Shown: positions 15,039-22,901, counted from the stretch's first letter. The stretch: DNA of 64,000 nucleotides from Clostridiales bacterium (GCA_004556755.1 SFFW01000007.1:1-64000), one strand, 5' to 3'. The notes: a model not told the origin generated them from the letters alone. Program-made: numbers and translations.

Positions 15039-15952
15039 TGCAAAATTTGATCCTTCCTGCCGACGTCCGCAAATTCGACGATCTTTTTAAGGCGGTGGCT
15101 AAGGCAGCTCTTCGTCACCGGGGGATAGCTCAAAAGCGCAAGGTCCGACAGGCTCGCTTCGGGGTTTGCGATGCGCAGCAGCGCCGCCTCCTGAAGCTTG
15201 TCCGGCAGAGCGGCAAGACCGCAGCTCTGCTCGATAAAGCGTATCGCATCCATCTGCTCGGCAGCGGCTGCGACCACCTTGTCGGCGTTTGCCGAGTCGC
15301 AGTTGACCTTGCGGTTTATGGTGTTGCGCATATCCTTCTCGACCTTCGACGCCATGACGTCGAGGGCGGAGACGGGTGCGCCCACCGTGGTCAGAAAGTC
15401 GGCGATGCAGTCCGACTGCTTTAGGTACAAAAGGCTGTTGCCTTTGCGCTGAGCCGACTTCATCGAAAGTCCGGCGTCAAGCGCCAACGTCTCAGTCTCC
15501 CTCGAAACGGAGTGATGCCCCGTCGCAAGCTCAAGGTGATAGCGCTTGTCGGGGTCGGTTACCGAGCCTCCGGCGAGAAACGCCCCCCGCAGGAACGCCG
15601 CCCTGTCGCACGGCTCCTCAAGCACGCCGAGGTTGACGTGCAGCGACAGCGTGCCGACGTCCATTCCGAAGGCGTCGTATATGCTGCGTATCTTGTCCGG
15701 CTCGTCGATCGCAAAGGTGAATTTTCCCTTTGCGCTCTCCGGCGGAAGTCGGGAAAACTGCACGCCGAGCGCCTTTTTAAACAGTCTCGGCAAGCGCCAT
15801 GCAAGGTCCGGGCTTGCGGTGACGATGCAGATCTCGCTCGGCGTGAAGCTGCGGCAGTACATGAGTACGCCGTATGCCTCCGCCATGGCGCAGCAGCGCT
15901 TTTCAAGCCTTGCGCCGCAAAGCTCCGCCTTTACCTTCGATGAAAAGCTCAT
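15035..15952 (-). CDS. whiA: sporulation/cell-division regulator WhiA
   Basis: DNA-binding protein of about 305 residues with an N-terminal LAGLIDADG-like domain and a C-terminal helix-turn-helix (LSDLALLSYPPVTKSCLSHRLKKI). The start MSFSSKVKAELC is the family N terminus, so ATG 15952 is preferred over a GTG at 15958 that overlaps the rapZ stop. In Gram-positive bacteria WhiA affects chromosome segregation and division. The common order rapZ-yvcK-whiA is found here without yvcK. It overlaps dnaE by four bases. Confidence 0.95.
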   Translation of the reverse strand: MSFSSKVKAELCGARLEKRCCAMAEAYGVLMYCRSFTPSEICIVTASPDLAWRLPRLFKKALGVQFSRLPPESAKGKFTFAIDEPDKIRSIYDAFGMDVGTLSLHVNLGVLEEPCDRAAFLRGAFLAGGSVTDPDKRYHLELATGHHSVSRETETLALDAGLSMKSAQRKGNSLLYLKQSDCIADFLTTVGAPVSALDVMASKVEKDMRNTINRKVNCDSANADKVVAAAAEQMDAIRFIEQSCGLAALPDKLQEAALLRIANPEASLSDLALLSYPPVTKSCLSHRLKKIVEFADVGRKDQILQ

Positions 15953-15954
15953 GT

Positions 15955-16818
15955 TCACCCGCCCTTGTTGAGATCACGGTTGATGTCCGCCACATTGTAA
16001 TCCATGCAGCGCAGATGCTCGCCCAGTGCGGTTGCGACCGCAACGGAGCGATGCCGTCCGCCGGTGCAGCCTATCGCAATGGTGAGACTGTACTTTCCCT
16101 CCTCGATGTAGAGGGGGATGAGAAATTCTATCATATCGACGAGCTTATCCATAAAGTCCGTCGTCTGCTTAAAGCCGAAAACGTAGTCACGCACGTCGGC
16201 GTCAAGCCCGCTGTGCAGACGCAGCTCCTCGACGTAGTAGGGGTTCGGCAGGAACCTCACGTCGAACACGAGGTCTGCGTCCAGCGGCATACCGTACTTG
16301 AAGCCGAAGGACATCACGTTCACCGTGATGCCCCGGTGCGGGGTGTTCTCTGCAAACAGGGTGTAAAGCTCGTTGCGAAGCTGCCCAAGCGTCAGGTGTG
16401 AGGTGTTCACGATGTAGTCCGCCATGTCCCGTATCGGGCGTATCAGACTGCGCTCACTCTCGATCGCCGACTCAATGGACATCCCCTTCTTTGCCAAGGG
16501 GTGCGGTCTGCGGGACTCCTTGTAGCGCTTGACGATCGTCCGATCATCCGCCTCCATGAACAGTATCCGGTAGCCGAAGCCTGTGGCTTTAAGCTCCTGC
16601 AGCGCCTCGATTATCTCCGTAAAGCCGTTTTTCTCACGCACGTCCGTGACGAGCGCCACCTTTTCGTAGCGCCCCTTCGTCGCTGCGCACAGCTCCGCAA
16701 ACCTCGGTATGAGCGCCGCCGGCATATTGTCGACGCAGTAGAAATCGAGGTCCTCTATAATGTCCGCCGCCTGGCTCTTTCCGCCGCCGGAAAGTCCCGT
16801 GATTATCAAAAACTCCAT
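15955..16818 (-). CDS. rapZ: RNase adapter/nucleotide-binding protein RapZ (YvcJ)
   Basis: P-loop protein of 287 residues with Walker A GLSGGGKS at residues 8-15 and the conserved C-terminal block IGCTGGRHRSV. Both ATP/GTP binding and binding of small ligands are known in the family. In E. coli RapZ guides RNase E to the GlmZ RNA and senses glucosamine-6-phosphate; in Firmicutes its target is less clear. The wall gene murB directly upstream fits a link to amino-sugar supply. ATG 16818 follows GGGGGAG; a TTG at 16836 is a poorer start. Confidence 0.95.
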   Translation of the reverse strand: MEFLIITGLSGGGKSQAADIIEDLDFYCVDNMPAALIPRFAELCAATKGRYEKVALVTDVREKNGFTEIIEALQELKATGFGYRILFMEADDRTIVKRYKESRRPHPLAKKGMSIESAIESERSLIRPIRDMADYIVNTSHLTLGQLRNELYTLFAENTPHRGITVNVMSFGFKYGMPLDADLVFDVRFLPNPYYVEELRLHSGLDADVRDYVFGFKQTTDFMDKLVDMIEFLIPLYIEEGKYSLTIAIGCTGGRHRSVAVATALGEHLRCMDYNVADINRDLNKGG

Positions 16819-16851
16819 GCTCTCTGTCTCCCCCAAAGTCGCACTTCCGAC

Positions 16852-17868
16852 TTACTCCTGTGCTTCCGCCTTCTCCTGCGACGATTTTGCCATCTGGTCC
16901 ATTATCCCGCTGCGGCGCTGCTTCCAGTCGTCCACCAGAACCATGCCCTTGGGGTATATCCTTATCTCCGGCGTAAGCGTGATTCCGGACTTTTCGTACA
17001 CCGTGCGCCGTACCTTGTCGAGCAGCTCCACCACGTCGTCATAGCTTGCGCCGCCTGCGTTCACCGCAAAGCCGGCATGCTTCGTGCTTATCATCGCACC
17101 GCCGACGGTAAAGCCCTTGAGTCCCGCCTCATCTATGAGTGCTGCGGCATAGCCGCCCTCCGGACGCTTAAAGGCACTTCCGGCAGAGGGCATATCCAGC
17201 GGCTGGGACGCACGGCGCTTTTCGTTCATCTCGTTCATCTTGGCGCCGATCTCCTCCGGCACGCCGGGCGTGAGCCTGAACACCGCACTCAAAATTGCGC
17301 AGCTTATGTTTTCAAAGGCGCTGTGACGGTAGGAAAATTCGCAGTCCTTGCCCGCCACCTCGGTGAGCGCCTGCTCCGGCAGGTAGTACACGACGACGCT
17401 GTCGGTGACGTCCTTCATCTCGCCGCCGTAGGCTCCGGCGTTCATCAGCAGCGCACCGCCGACGCTTCCCGGAATGCCCGACGCAAACTCAAGCCCCGAA
17501 AGAGAGTTCTGCTTCGCAAACGCCGCAAGCGACGCAAGCGAAACGCCCGCCTCGGCGTGTATCGTAACGCCGTCCTCTCCGAGACGGATGCGGTTTAGCT
17601 TCTCCGTCGAAATGACGCATATCTCAAGTCCCTCGTCGGGGATTATCATATTCGTTCCCTTGCCGATCATCAGCGGCGCAACGCTGTGCATATGCAGGAT
17701 AAACTCAAGCTTTGAAAACTCCCATATATCCTTCGGCACGGCAAAGGCTCTGACGGGTCCGCCGAGCTTAAAGGAGCAATGCTCCGACATCGGCTCGCTC
17801 TCCCGAAGCTCCAGCTCCGGCATTTTTTCCTTAATTGCGGCTATCGCCTTTTCAAGCTGTTCCATCAT
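16852..17868 (-). CDS. murB: UDP-N-acetylenolpyruvoylglucosamine reductase
   Basis: Reduces UDP-GlcNAc-enolpyruvate to UDP-MurNAc with NADPH and FAD in peptidoglycan precursor synthesis. The FAD-binding PP-loop region has GKGTNMI and GIPGSVGGALLMNAG, and the C-terminal domain has GSAFKRP with the proton-donor Ser, then TPEIRIYP with the Glu. ATG 17868 is preceded by GGAGAG; a TTG at 17877 is possible. The C terminus carries a short extra Lys/Glu tail. Ten bases separate it from hprK. Confidence 0.95.
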   Translation of the reverse strand: MMEQLEKAIAAIKEKMPELELRESEPMSEHCSFKLGGPVRAFAVPKDIWEFSKLEFILHMHSVAPLMIGKGTNMIIPDEGLEICVISTEKLNRIRLGEDGVTIHAEAGVSLASLAAFAKQNSLSGLEFASGIPGSVGGALLMNAGAYGGEMKDVTDSVVVYYLPEQALTEVAGKDCEFSYRHSAFENISCAILSAVFRLTPGVPEEIGAKMNEMNEKRRASQPLDMPSAGSAFKRPEGGYAAALIDEAGLKGFTVGGAMISTKHAGFAVNAGGASYDDVVELLDKVRRTVYEKSGITLTPEIRIYPKGMVLVDDWKQRRSGIMDQMAKSSQEKAEAQE

Positions 17869-17877
17869 TCTCTCCAA

Positions 17878-18816
17878 TCAGATAGTGCCGAGGTCTATCG
17901 CCCGGTCGTGATTTGCCGCAAGCGTCTCTGCGGCGTTGTAGCCCATCTTCTTCTGACGGTTGTTCATTGCGGCAAGCTCCAAAATGACCGCAAGGTTCCT
18001 GCCCGGACGCACCGGGATCGTTACGCTCGGCACAGTCACGCCGAGAATGTCCTGCGTTTCGTTCGTAAGCCCCAGTCGGTCGTATGCCTTGCCGTCGTCC
18101 CATATCTCCATGTTCACGACGAGGTCAATGGCGCTTTCGGGCTTTACCGCACCGACGCCGTATATGTGGCGGACGTCCACAACGCCGATGCCTCGCAGCT
18201 CCATGTAGTAGCGGATAAGCTCCGGCGCAGAGCCGACAAGGCTGCCCTTGCTCAGCTTGCGGATGTCGACAGCGTCGTCGGCGATGAGGCGGTGACCCCT
18301 CTTTATAAGCTCAAGCGCAGTCTCGCTCTTGCCGATGCCGGAGTCGCCGGTCAGAAGCAGACCTTCGCCGTGGACCTCGACAAGCACGCCGTGTACCGTC
18401 GTGCGGGGGGCAAGGTGGAAGTGCAGTGCGCTTATGATGTTCGCCATGAAGTCGGAGGTGTCCTCCGTCGTCGTGAAAATGTTGCGGTCGTACTTCCTCG
18501 CCGCCTCGATGCATTCGGGGAACGCCGCAGCGCCGTGGCATATGACGAGCGCTGAAATGTCCCATTTAAAAAGGTCGTCAAAGCAGCGTCTGCGCTCGTC
18601 CTCGGTTTTAAGCTCCAGATAGGTGCTTTCGACCCTGCCCATGATCTGGAGCCGTTTGGGGTCGAAGTAGTTGTAAAAGCCCGCAAGCTGCAGTGCGGGA
18701 CGGTTGACGTCCGCCGTGGTGAGCAGCCTTTCCTCGTAGTCCTCCGAGGTGTGCAGCGGCGTAAGTCCGTTTTCCTCCGCCAGTGTTTTGAGCTTTACGG
18801 AATACTTTCCTGCCAT
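17878..18816 (-). CDS. hprK: HPr kinase/phosphorylase
   Basis: Phosphorylates and dephosphorylates HPr at Ser46, the central switch of carbon catabolite repression in Gram-positive bacteria. The 312-residue protein has an N-terminal regulatory domain and a C-terminal kinase domain with Walker A GDSGIGKS (157-164). The family signature ELRGIGVVDV and the loop KPESAIDLVV also occur. First gene of a compact operon (hprK, murB, rapZ, whiA, dnaE, LOG) with its own promoter at 18854-18882. Confidence 0.96.
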   Translation of the reverse strand: MAGKYSVKLKTLAEENGLTPLHTSEDYEERLLTTADVNRPALQLAGFYNYFDPKRLQIMGRVESTYLELKTEDERRRCFDDLFKWDISALVICHGAAAFPECIEAARKYDRNIFTTTEDTSDFMANIISALHFHLAPRTTVHGVLVEVHGEGLLLTGDSGIGKSETALELIKRGHRLIADDAVDIRKLSKGSLVGSAPELIRYYMELRGIGVVDVRHIYGVGAVKPESAIDLVVNMEIWDDGKAYDRLGLTNETQDILGVTVPSVTIPVRPGRNLAVILELAAMNNRQKKMGYNAAETLAANHDRAIDLGTI

Positions 18817-18853
18817 ATGCGCCTATCCCTCCTATGTTATTCTATAATATTAT

Positions 18854-18882
18854 ATTATATCTATGCACGGGGTCTGCGTCAA
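18854..18882 (-). promoter_or_regulatory. sigma-A promoter of the hprK operon
   Basis: Minus strand: -35 TTGACG (18882-18877), 17-bp spacer, -10 TATAAT (18859-18854). Further TATAAT-like repeats follow toward the gene. Confidence 0.85.
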
Positions 18883-18940
18883 GCACGGCGGGCAGGACAA
18901 AGAGCGCAAGGCAGCGCAATTTATTTTATGAAAAAATGTC

Positions 18941-18969
18941 TTGCAATTGCTGTGATTGTCTGCTATTAT
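18941..18969 (+). promoter_or_regulatory. sigma-A promoter of rpmB
   Basis: -35 TTGCAA (18941-18946), 17-bp spacer, -10 TATTAT (18964-18969), 57 bases before the rpmB start and divergent from the hprK promoter. Confidence 0.8.
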
Positions 18970-19025
18970 ATATAAGCTGTCCTTTTCAGAGGCGGCTAAA
19001 CACAAGCAAGGAGGTGCTTCAACAA

Positions 19026-19214
19026 ATGGCAAAGTGTGAATTTTGCGACAAGGGTCTTGCCTTCGGCATCCAGGTTTCCCATTCTCACAGACGTTCCAAC
19101 CGTACTTGGAAGCCCAACGTGAAGCGCGTCAAGGCGATCGTGGACGGAAGTCCCAAGCATGTTTATGCTTGCACCCGCTGCCTGCGCAGCGGCAAGGTCA
19201 CTCGCGCTGTGTAA
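19026..19214 (+). CDS. rpmB: 50S ribosomal protein L28
   Basis: A 62-residue large-subunit protein. It begins MAKCEFCDKG, then VSHSHRRSNRTWKPN, the L28 family core. The pairs CEFC near the N terminus and CTRC near residue 52 make this the zinc-binding (C+) form. ATG 19026 follows CAAGGAGGTGC. It is a single-gene unit with its own promoter and terminator. Confidence 0.97.
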   Translation: MAKCEFCDKGLAFGIQVSHSHRRSNRTWKPNVKRVKAIVDGSPKHVYACTRCLRSGKVTRAV

Positions 19215-19232
19215 TTTTATATTACCCGAAAC

Positions 19233-19258
19233 AAGCCCGCCTTACGGCGGGCTTTTTT
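19233..19258 (+). terminator. terminator of rpmB
   Basis: Stem AAGCCCGCC/GGCGGGCTT, loop TTAC, then T6. Confidence 0.92.
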
Positions 19259-19269
19259 CGTTGTCTGAA

Positions 19270-19393
19270 AAAGCTCCCCCGGCAACTGAAGTGACCCCAA
19301 AAAGTTAGACAAATAATCTTAAAAGAATTAGTACAAATATTTTACCATACTTGTCTAACAAATGGGGTGCAGTTCAGCTTACCGGGGAGCTTT
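19270..19393. mobile_element. IS3-like miniature inverted-repeat element (MITE)
   Basis: Two inverted ends, 19286-19312 and 19351-19377, read inward as CTGAAGTGACCCC and CTGAACTGCACCCC followed by ...GTTAGACAA. The latter matches the TGAACTGCACCCC-AAA-GTTAGAC type of end seen in IS3/IS150-family elements. Only 38 AT-rich bases lie between, so no transposase is encoded. The pair is embedded in an outer inverted repeat AAAGCTCCCC(C)GG (19270-19282) and its complement (19382-19393), so the whole region can fold as one hairpin. Confidence 0.6.
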
Positions 19394-19400
19394 ACACAAC

Positions 19401-19706
19401 GGTAATAATTGCGTTCAGACAAGGCAAAGCACACGAGGGAATACTTTTTGTATTTCCAAGGGCTTTAACGCCGTATGAACGGAAATCAGCCCCACCGCTT
19501 GTCTGACGGTGATGATTTGCGTTCAGACAAGGCAAAGCACACGAGGGAATACTTTTTGTATTTCCCGTGTGCTTTAACGCCGTATGAGCGGAAATCAGCC
19601 CTACCGCTTGTCTGACGGTGATGATTTGCGCTCAGACAAGGCAAAGCCCGCAGGGAATATTTTTATATTTCCAAGGGCTTTAACGCCGTATGAGCGGAAA
19701 TCAGCC
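19401..19706. repeat. three tandem copies of a ~108-bp palindromic unit
   Basis: Copies begin at 19401, 19508 and 19617. Each contains TCAGACAAGGCAAAGC, a hairpin arm pair (in copy 2 GCACACGAGGGAATAC against GTATTTCCCGTGTGC), GCTTTAACGCCGTATGA, GCGGAAATCAGCCC and a closing CGCTTGTCTGA complementary to the opening TCAGACAAG. Copies 1 and 2 differ at few positions. Copy 3 is shorter and ends inside the stop codon of the next gene. No coding sequence is evident. Confidence 0.85.
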
Positions 19707-20315
19707 CGTCACGGTGACGCTTGTTTCGGAGGTGATGCTCTTAATATCATTGCCGCTGTAGACGCCGTTATAGTTCCAGGTCACCGAGATCGGCACCGTC
19801 AGCAGCTCACCGGGGTTGAGATAAAGCTCCTGCGAGGCGCTGTATATCAGCGTCTCCGTCGGGGAGTCGTTCGACTCGATGCTCAAGGTCTCGCTCCTGA
19901 ACGAATACGCCGTGCCGTTTATCGTCACCACGCCGCTGCGGGGTCCGATGCCGAGGGTGTAGGAGCGCACATAGATCCGAACCTCCATCACCAAAGCGCC
20001 GCTTTGCGACCTCGTGACCGCCCACTCGGTGTGCGTGTTGAGAGTGGTGCCGGTGTCGGAGTCGAAGCTGCCGGACATGAGCCTGTCCTGCGAGGGGGCG
20101 GGTGTCGGTGTCGGTGTCGGTGTCGGCTCTGCGCTCGGCGACACCGAGGGCGAAGGCTCGTCCGACGGTGAAACGTCGGGAGCTGCGGTCGGGGACGCCG
20201 ACGGCTCCGCCGCCTCGTTCGAGGGCTTGGGCGCCGTGAGCCATGCGGTTATCCCCGCCGCCATGAGCAGCACAAGTATCAGCGCAACGAAAATATGTCC
20301 CTTCTGTTTGTTCAC
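19701..20315 (-). CDS. membrane-anchored protein with Pro/Ser/Thr linker, unknown function
   Basis: A 204-residue protein from GTG 20315 (ribosome site CGGAGG). Residues about 8-28 form an N-terminal signal anchor. Residues about 32-75 are a low-complexity Pro/Ser/Thr/Glu spacer with a TPTPTP run (coded by the GTGTCG repeat at 20099-20128). The rest (about 80-204) is a beta-rich extracellular domain of unknown family (GVVTINGTAYSFRSETLSI, LLTVPISVTWNYNGVY). The linker is typical of surface proteins of Gram-positive bacteria. Its stop codon lies in the third copy of the palindromic repeat, so the last residues may be shaped by it. Divergent from the PepSY-like gene. Confidence 0.7.
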   Translation of the reverse strand: MNKQKGHIFVALILVLLMAAGITAWLTAPKPSNEAAEPSASPTAAPDVSPSDEPSPSVSPSAEPTPTPTPTPAPSQDRLMSGSFDSDTGTTLNTHTEWAVTRSQSGALVMEVRIYVRSYTLGIGPRSGVVTINGTAYSFRSETLSIESNDSPTETLIYSASQELYLNPGELLTVPISVTWNYNGVYSGNDIKSITSETSVTVTG

Positions 20316-20391
20316 TTGCCTAGCCTCCGTAACTTTTAATATTTTATCGACTATTATAGCGTATCTTTAAATAAAAATCCACTCCGCTTTG

Positions 20392-20420
20392 TTGACAAAA
20401 ACCCGTAAAAATATTAAAAT
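20392..20420 (+). promoter_or_regulatory. sigma-A promoter of the PepSY-like gene
   Basis: -35 TTGACA (20392-20397), 17-bp spacer, -10 TAAAAT (20415-20420). On the opposite strand a TATAAT at 20358-20353 probably serves the divergent gene, with a weak -35. Confidence 0.8.
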
Positions 20421-20453
20421 TTCAATGATTTTATTTCGGAGGGAGGCGTTGGC

Positions 20454-20900
20454 ATGGCAAAGGGCGGCAGGCATCTTGCGCCCTCGAAGCGCTCTTCCGC
20501 CGGAAGACGGCGCAGCGGCGGCATACGACTCGTCTCAAGTCGGGGCAGGGGCAGCGCCGAGAGACCCCGCCGCAGACCCGTTTTGACCATGCGTCGGGAC
20601 ATCCTCCGTGCCATGCTTTTCTTCCTGCTGTGCTTTCTCATGCTCTCCCCCGTGCGGGGCTGCATCCTTGCCGACGGCGACTACATCGGCATGGCAAAGG
20701 CGCAGAGCATCGCCGTGGACGATGCCGGCATCCCGCCCGACAAGGCGCAGAATGTTCGCACCGACATGATAAAGATCGACGGTGAGGTGTACTACAAGGT
20801 GCAGTTTACCGGCTCCGTCACCGATTACCGATACATCATAAACGCCGAAACGGGCAAGATACTGACGCAGGTTTTCTACCGTCTCGACAAGACGCAATAA
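20454..20900 (+). CDS. single-pass membrane protein with PepSY-like domain
   Basis: A 148-residue protein with a very basic N terminus (Arg/Lys/Ser/Gly-rich, about residues 1-46), one membrane segment (MLFFLLCFLMLSP, about residues 54-68) and a C-terminal domain of about 70 residues. That domain has the PepSY pattern: AKAQSIAVDDAGI, then YYKVQF and YIINAETGKIL. PepSY domains often inhibit or bind extracellular peptidases, but the partner here is unknown. The basic N terminus should stay in the cytoplasm and could touch nucleic acid or lipid head groups (inference). ATG 20454 has GGAGGGAGG in front. Confidence 0.7.
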   Translation: MAKGGRHLAPSKRSSAGRRRSGGIRLVSSRGRGSAERPRRRPVLTMRRDILRAMLFFLLCFLMLSPVRGCILADGDYIGMAKAQSIAVDDAGIPPDKAQNVRTDMIKIDGEVYYKVQFTGSVTDYRYIINAETGKILTQVFYRLDKTQ

Positions 20901-20930
20901 AAGCGTGTAAGCTGTTGCTTACACGCTTTT
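20899..20930 (+). terminator. terminator of the PepSY-like gene
   Basis: Stem AAAAGCGTGTAAGC/GCTTACACGCTTTT, loop TGTT. Confidence 0.9.
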
Positions 20931-21047
20931 GTTCGTCTTGAATGTGCGCTCGCCTGCGAACGCTGCGCCCGTAATCGCCAAGAGGCAGCCTCTCATGTGT
21001 TTTGCGGAAAGTGTTTTGACGTACGGGCCCCAATCCTATAAACAAGA

Positions 21048-21082
21048 AAAACCGTGTTTTGCAAAATGCAAAACACGGTTTT
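21048..21082 (-). terminator. terminator of rplJ-rplL
   Basis: 15-bp stem AAAACCGTGTTTTGC/GCAAAACACGGTTTT with a five-base loop, 14 bases beyond the rplL stop. No rpoB follows. Confidence 0.88.
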
Positions 21083-21095
21083 GTAAGTGCTGTGA

Positions 21096-21464
21096 TTACT
21101 TGATCTCGACGGTTGCGCCGACTGCCTCGAGCTGAGCCTTGAGAGCCTCTGCGTCTTCCTTGGAGATGCCTTCCTTGATCTTTGCAGGAACTGCTTCGAC
21201 CATTGCCTTTGCCTCTGCGAGACCCAGGCCGGTGATGCCGCGGACTTCCTTGATGACCTTGATCTTCTCTGCGCCGAAAGCGGTCATAACAACGTCGAAC
21301 TCGGTCTTTTCCTCGACAGCGGCTGCTGCTGCGCCTGCTGCGGGGGCTGCTGCTGCGACTGCGGAGACACCGAAGGTCTCGCAAATTGCATCGACGAGCT
21401 CCTTGAGCTCTAGAACGGAAAGAGCCTTGATCTCTTCTACCATGGCTGCGATTTTTTCACTCAT
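21096..21464 (-). CDS. rplL: 50S ribosomal protein L7/L12
   Basis: A 122-residue stalk protein that recruits translation factors. The N-terminal dimerisation part is followed by an Ala-rich hinge (about residues 35-52) and the C-terminal domain with VIKEVRGITGLGLAEAKAMVE, the canonical L7/L12 block. It ends with GATVEIK. Second gene of the rplJ-rplL operon, 36 bases after rplJ. Confidence 0.98.
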   Translation of the reverse strand: MSEKIAAMVEEIKALSVLELKELVDAICETFGVSAVAAAAPAAGAAAAAVEEKTEFDVVMTAFGAEKIKVIKEVRGITGLGLAEAKAMVEAVPAKIKEGISKEDAEALKAQLEAVGATVEIK

Positions 21465-21500
21465 TTGAATTATCCTCCAATAATTATTCTGTTGCCGCTC

Positions 21501-22022
21501 TTACTCTGCGGCTTCTGCGGGTGCGCCACCCATCTTCTCGACGACTTCGCTCAGGCATACTGCCAGACCGCCCATAATGGCGTTGAGGGAGCCTGCCAGC
21601 TTTGCGTACAGGTCGTTCTTGGAAGTCAGGGTGGACAGTTCTGCGATCTCCTGCTCGCTCAGGATCTTGCCCTCCATGAATGCTGCCTTGACATTGAACC
21701 TGTCGTTGAGCTTCTTGGAGTACTCGCTGATGATGCGGAACGGAGCAATGGGATCTTCGGTGCTGGTTGCAAGAGAGGTGCTTCCGTTCAGAACGGAGTC
21801 CAGCTCTTTCATACCGAGCTTGTCGATGGCGATGCGGGTAAGGGTGTTCTTTACGACGCTGTAATCGACGCCCTCCTTGCGCATTTCGGTACGAAGCGCG
21901 GTGTCCTCTGCCACGGTAATACCCTGGTAATCGACGAGGATGCCTGCGCTTGCGCCCTGAATACGCTCAACGAGTGCTTCGACTATCGCCTGCTTTTCGC
22001 TGAGAACCTTTGCGTTAGGCAT
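21501..22022 (-). CDS. rplJ: 50S ribosomal protein L10
   Basis: A 173-residue stalk base protein that carries L7/L12 dimers. The N terminus has SEKQAIVEALVERIQ and LVDYQGITVAEDTALR, and the middle has KNTLTRIA, all conserved in L10. The C-terminal helix that binds L7/L12 is present. It is preceded by an L10 leader RNA through which L10-L12 represses the operon, and by its own promoter, so it no longer depends on rplK-rplA transcription. Confidence 0.97.
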   Translation of the reverse strand: MPNAKVLSEKQAIVEALVERIQGASAGILVDYQGITVAEDTALRTEMRKEGVDYSVVKNTLTRIAIDKLGMKELDSVLNGSTSLATSTEDPIAPFRIISEYSKKLNDRFNVKAAFMEGKILSEQEIAELSTLTSKNDLYAKLAGSLNAIMGGLAVCLSEVVEKMGGAPAEAAE

Positions 22023-22029
22023 GTGTGTT

Positions 22030-22171
22030 TTTCACCTCCACACGATTTATCTGCGCCCGCAGAATAAAGAAAAGTCTCCGTATCACGGGACACGGAGACA
22101 TAAAGCAATCAAATCTGATGCCATCCTCGGCAGGATTTACACGAAACCGCAACCTGCTGTCTCCGGAGCGC
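22030..22171 (-). promoter_or_regulatory. ribosomal protein L10 leader (autoregulatory RNA)
   Basis: In the minus-strand 5' UTR, the conserved segments of the Firmicutes L10 leader are visible: AGACAGCAGGTTGCGG, then ATCCTGCCGAGG. A hairpin with arms GTCTCCGTGTC and GATACGGAGAC (about 22075-22100) is followed by a T-rich stretch, as expected of the attenuator part. Binding of L10(L12)4 to the kink-turn region should favour termination when ribosomal protein is in excess. Confidence 0.85.
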
Positions 22172-22177
22172 CAAAAT

Positions 22178-22206
22178 AAAATATCATTTTTTGCCTTGCT
22201 TGTCAA
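22178..22206 (-). promoter_or_regulatory. sigma-A promoter of rplJ-rplL
   Basis: Minus strand: -35 TTGACA (22206-22201), 17-bp spacer, -10 TATTTT (22183-22178), directly upstream of the L10 leader. Confidence 0.82.
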
Positions 22207-22220
22207 GGCTTTTTTTCATT

Positions 22221-22901
22221 TTACATCATGGAAACGAAATTATAGCTCATATGGAAGAAGATCGCCGTCCATATGCTGCCGCTCTTGTCGTAGCTCCAGC
22301 ACAGAGCGACGCCGCCGGGGATATACTGTATAACGTATATGAGCATCCTCAGATCGCCGGACGACAGGATGTACGACGCAATGTGGTACAGTCCGAACAC
22401 AAGCACCGTCACGACGTAGGCGGCAATGCGGCTGCGGCGGCGTATGGTGCAGAATATGCCGCCTCTGAATATCGCCTCCTCCACCACGGGAGCAAGCAGC
22501 ACGGCGACCGCCATCATGCTGCTTCGATCCTGCGCCGTGAGACTGTTCACCGTGTCTTGGTTCGGGTTCGAGCCGGAAGGGGAGATCAGGAGCATCAGCA
22601 GATTCACCGCAAAGTTCAGCGCAAGGCACAGCCCCCACGCCGTCAGAAAATGCATGAGGCACAGCCCCGGTTTCTCCGCAAGATTCCGCCAACTCCGCAG
22701 AAGGTATCTGCCCAGCAGTACAAGCACAAGTGCAAAGCTCATGCAGTAGTACAGCAGGTTAAAGCGAGCGCCGCTGAGACCCAAATTCAGCACGTTGTTT
22801 AAAACAAGCAGCAGCCTCGGCAGCAGGACGCAGTGCAGCGGCAGCATCGCCATTGCGCTCCAGAACTCAAAGCGGGTGAGCCGGTCTTTAAACTGCGTCA
22901 T
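22221..22901 (-). CDS. CPBP-family intramembrane metalloprotease
   Basis: A 226-residue membrane protein with six or more hydrophobic segments and the three CPBP/Abi motifs: EEAIFRG (141-147, EExxxR), FGLYHIA with His173, and FFHMSYN with His217 and Asn221. CPBP proteases cleave membrane substrates in signalling, prenyl processing or bacteriocin self-immunity; the substrate is not predictable here. It overlaps mutS by four bases (ATGA type) and is the last gene of the miaB-membrane protein-mutS operon. Confidence 0.85.
   Translation of the reverse strand: MTQFKDRLTRFEFWSAMAMLPLHCVLLPRLLLVLNNVLNLGLSGARFNLLYYCMSFALVLVLLGRYLLRSWRNLAEKPGLCLMHFLTAWGLCLALNFAVNLLMLLISPSGSNPNQDTVNSLTAQDRSSMMAVAVLLAPVVEEAIFRGGIFCTIRRRSRIAAYVVTVLVFGLYHIASYILSSGDLRMLIYVIQYIPGGVALCWSYDKSGSIWTAIFFHMSYNFVSMM

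Noticed and set aside
19401..19706. CRISPR array
   Set aside because: The units are about 108 bp and almost wholly repeated, with internal palindromes and no unique spacers; no cas genes are near.
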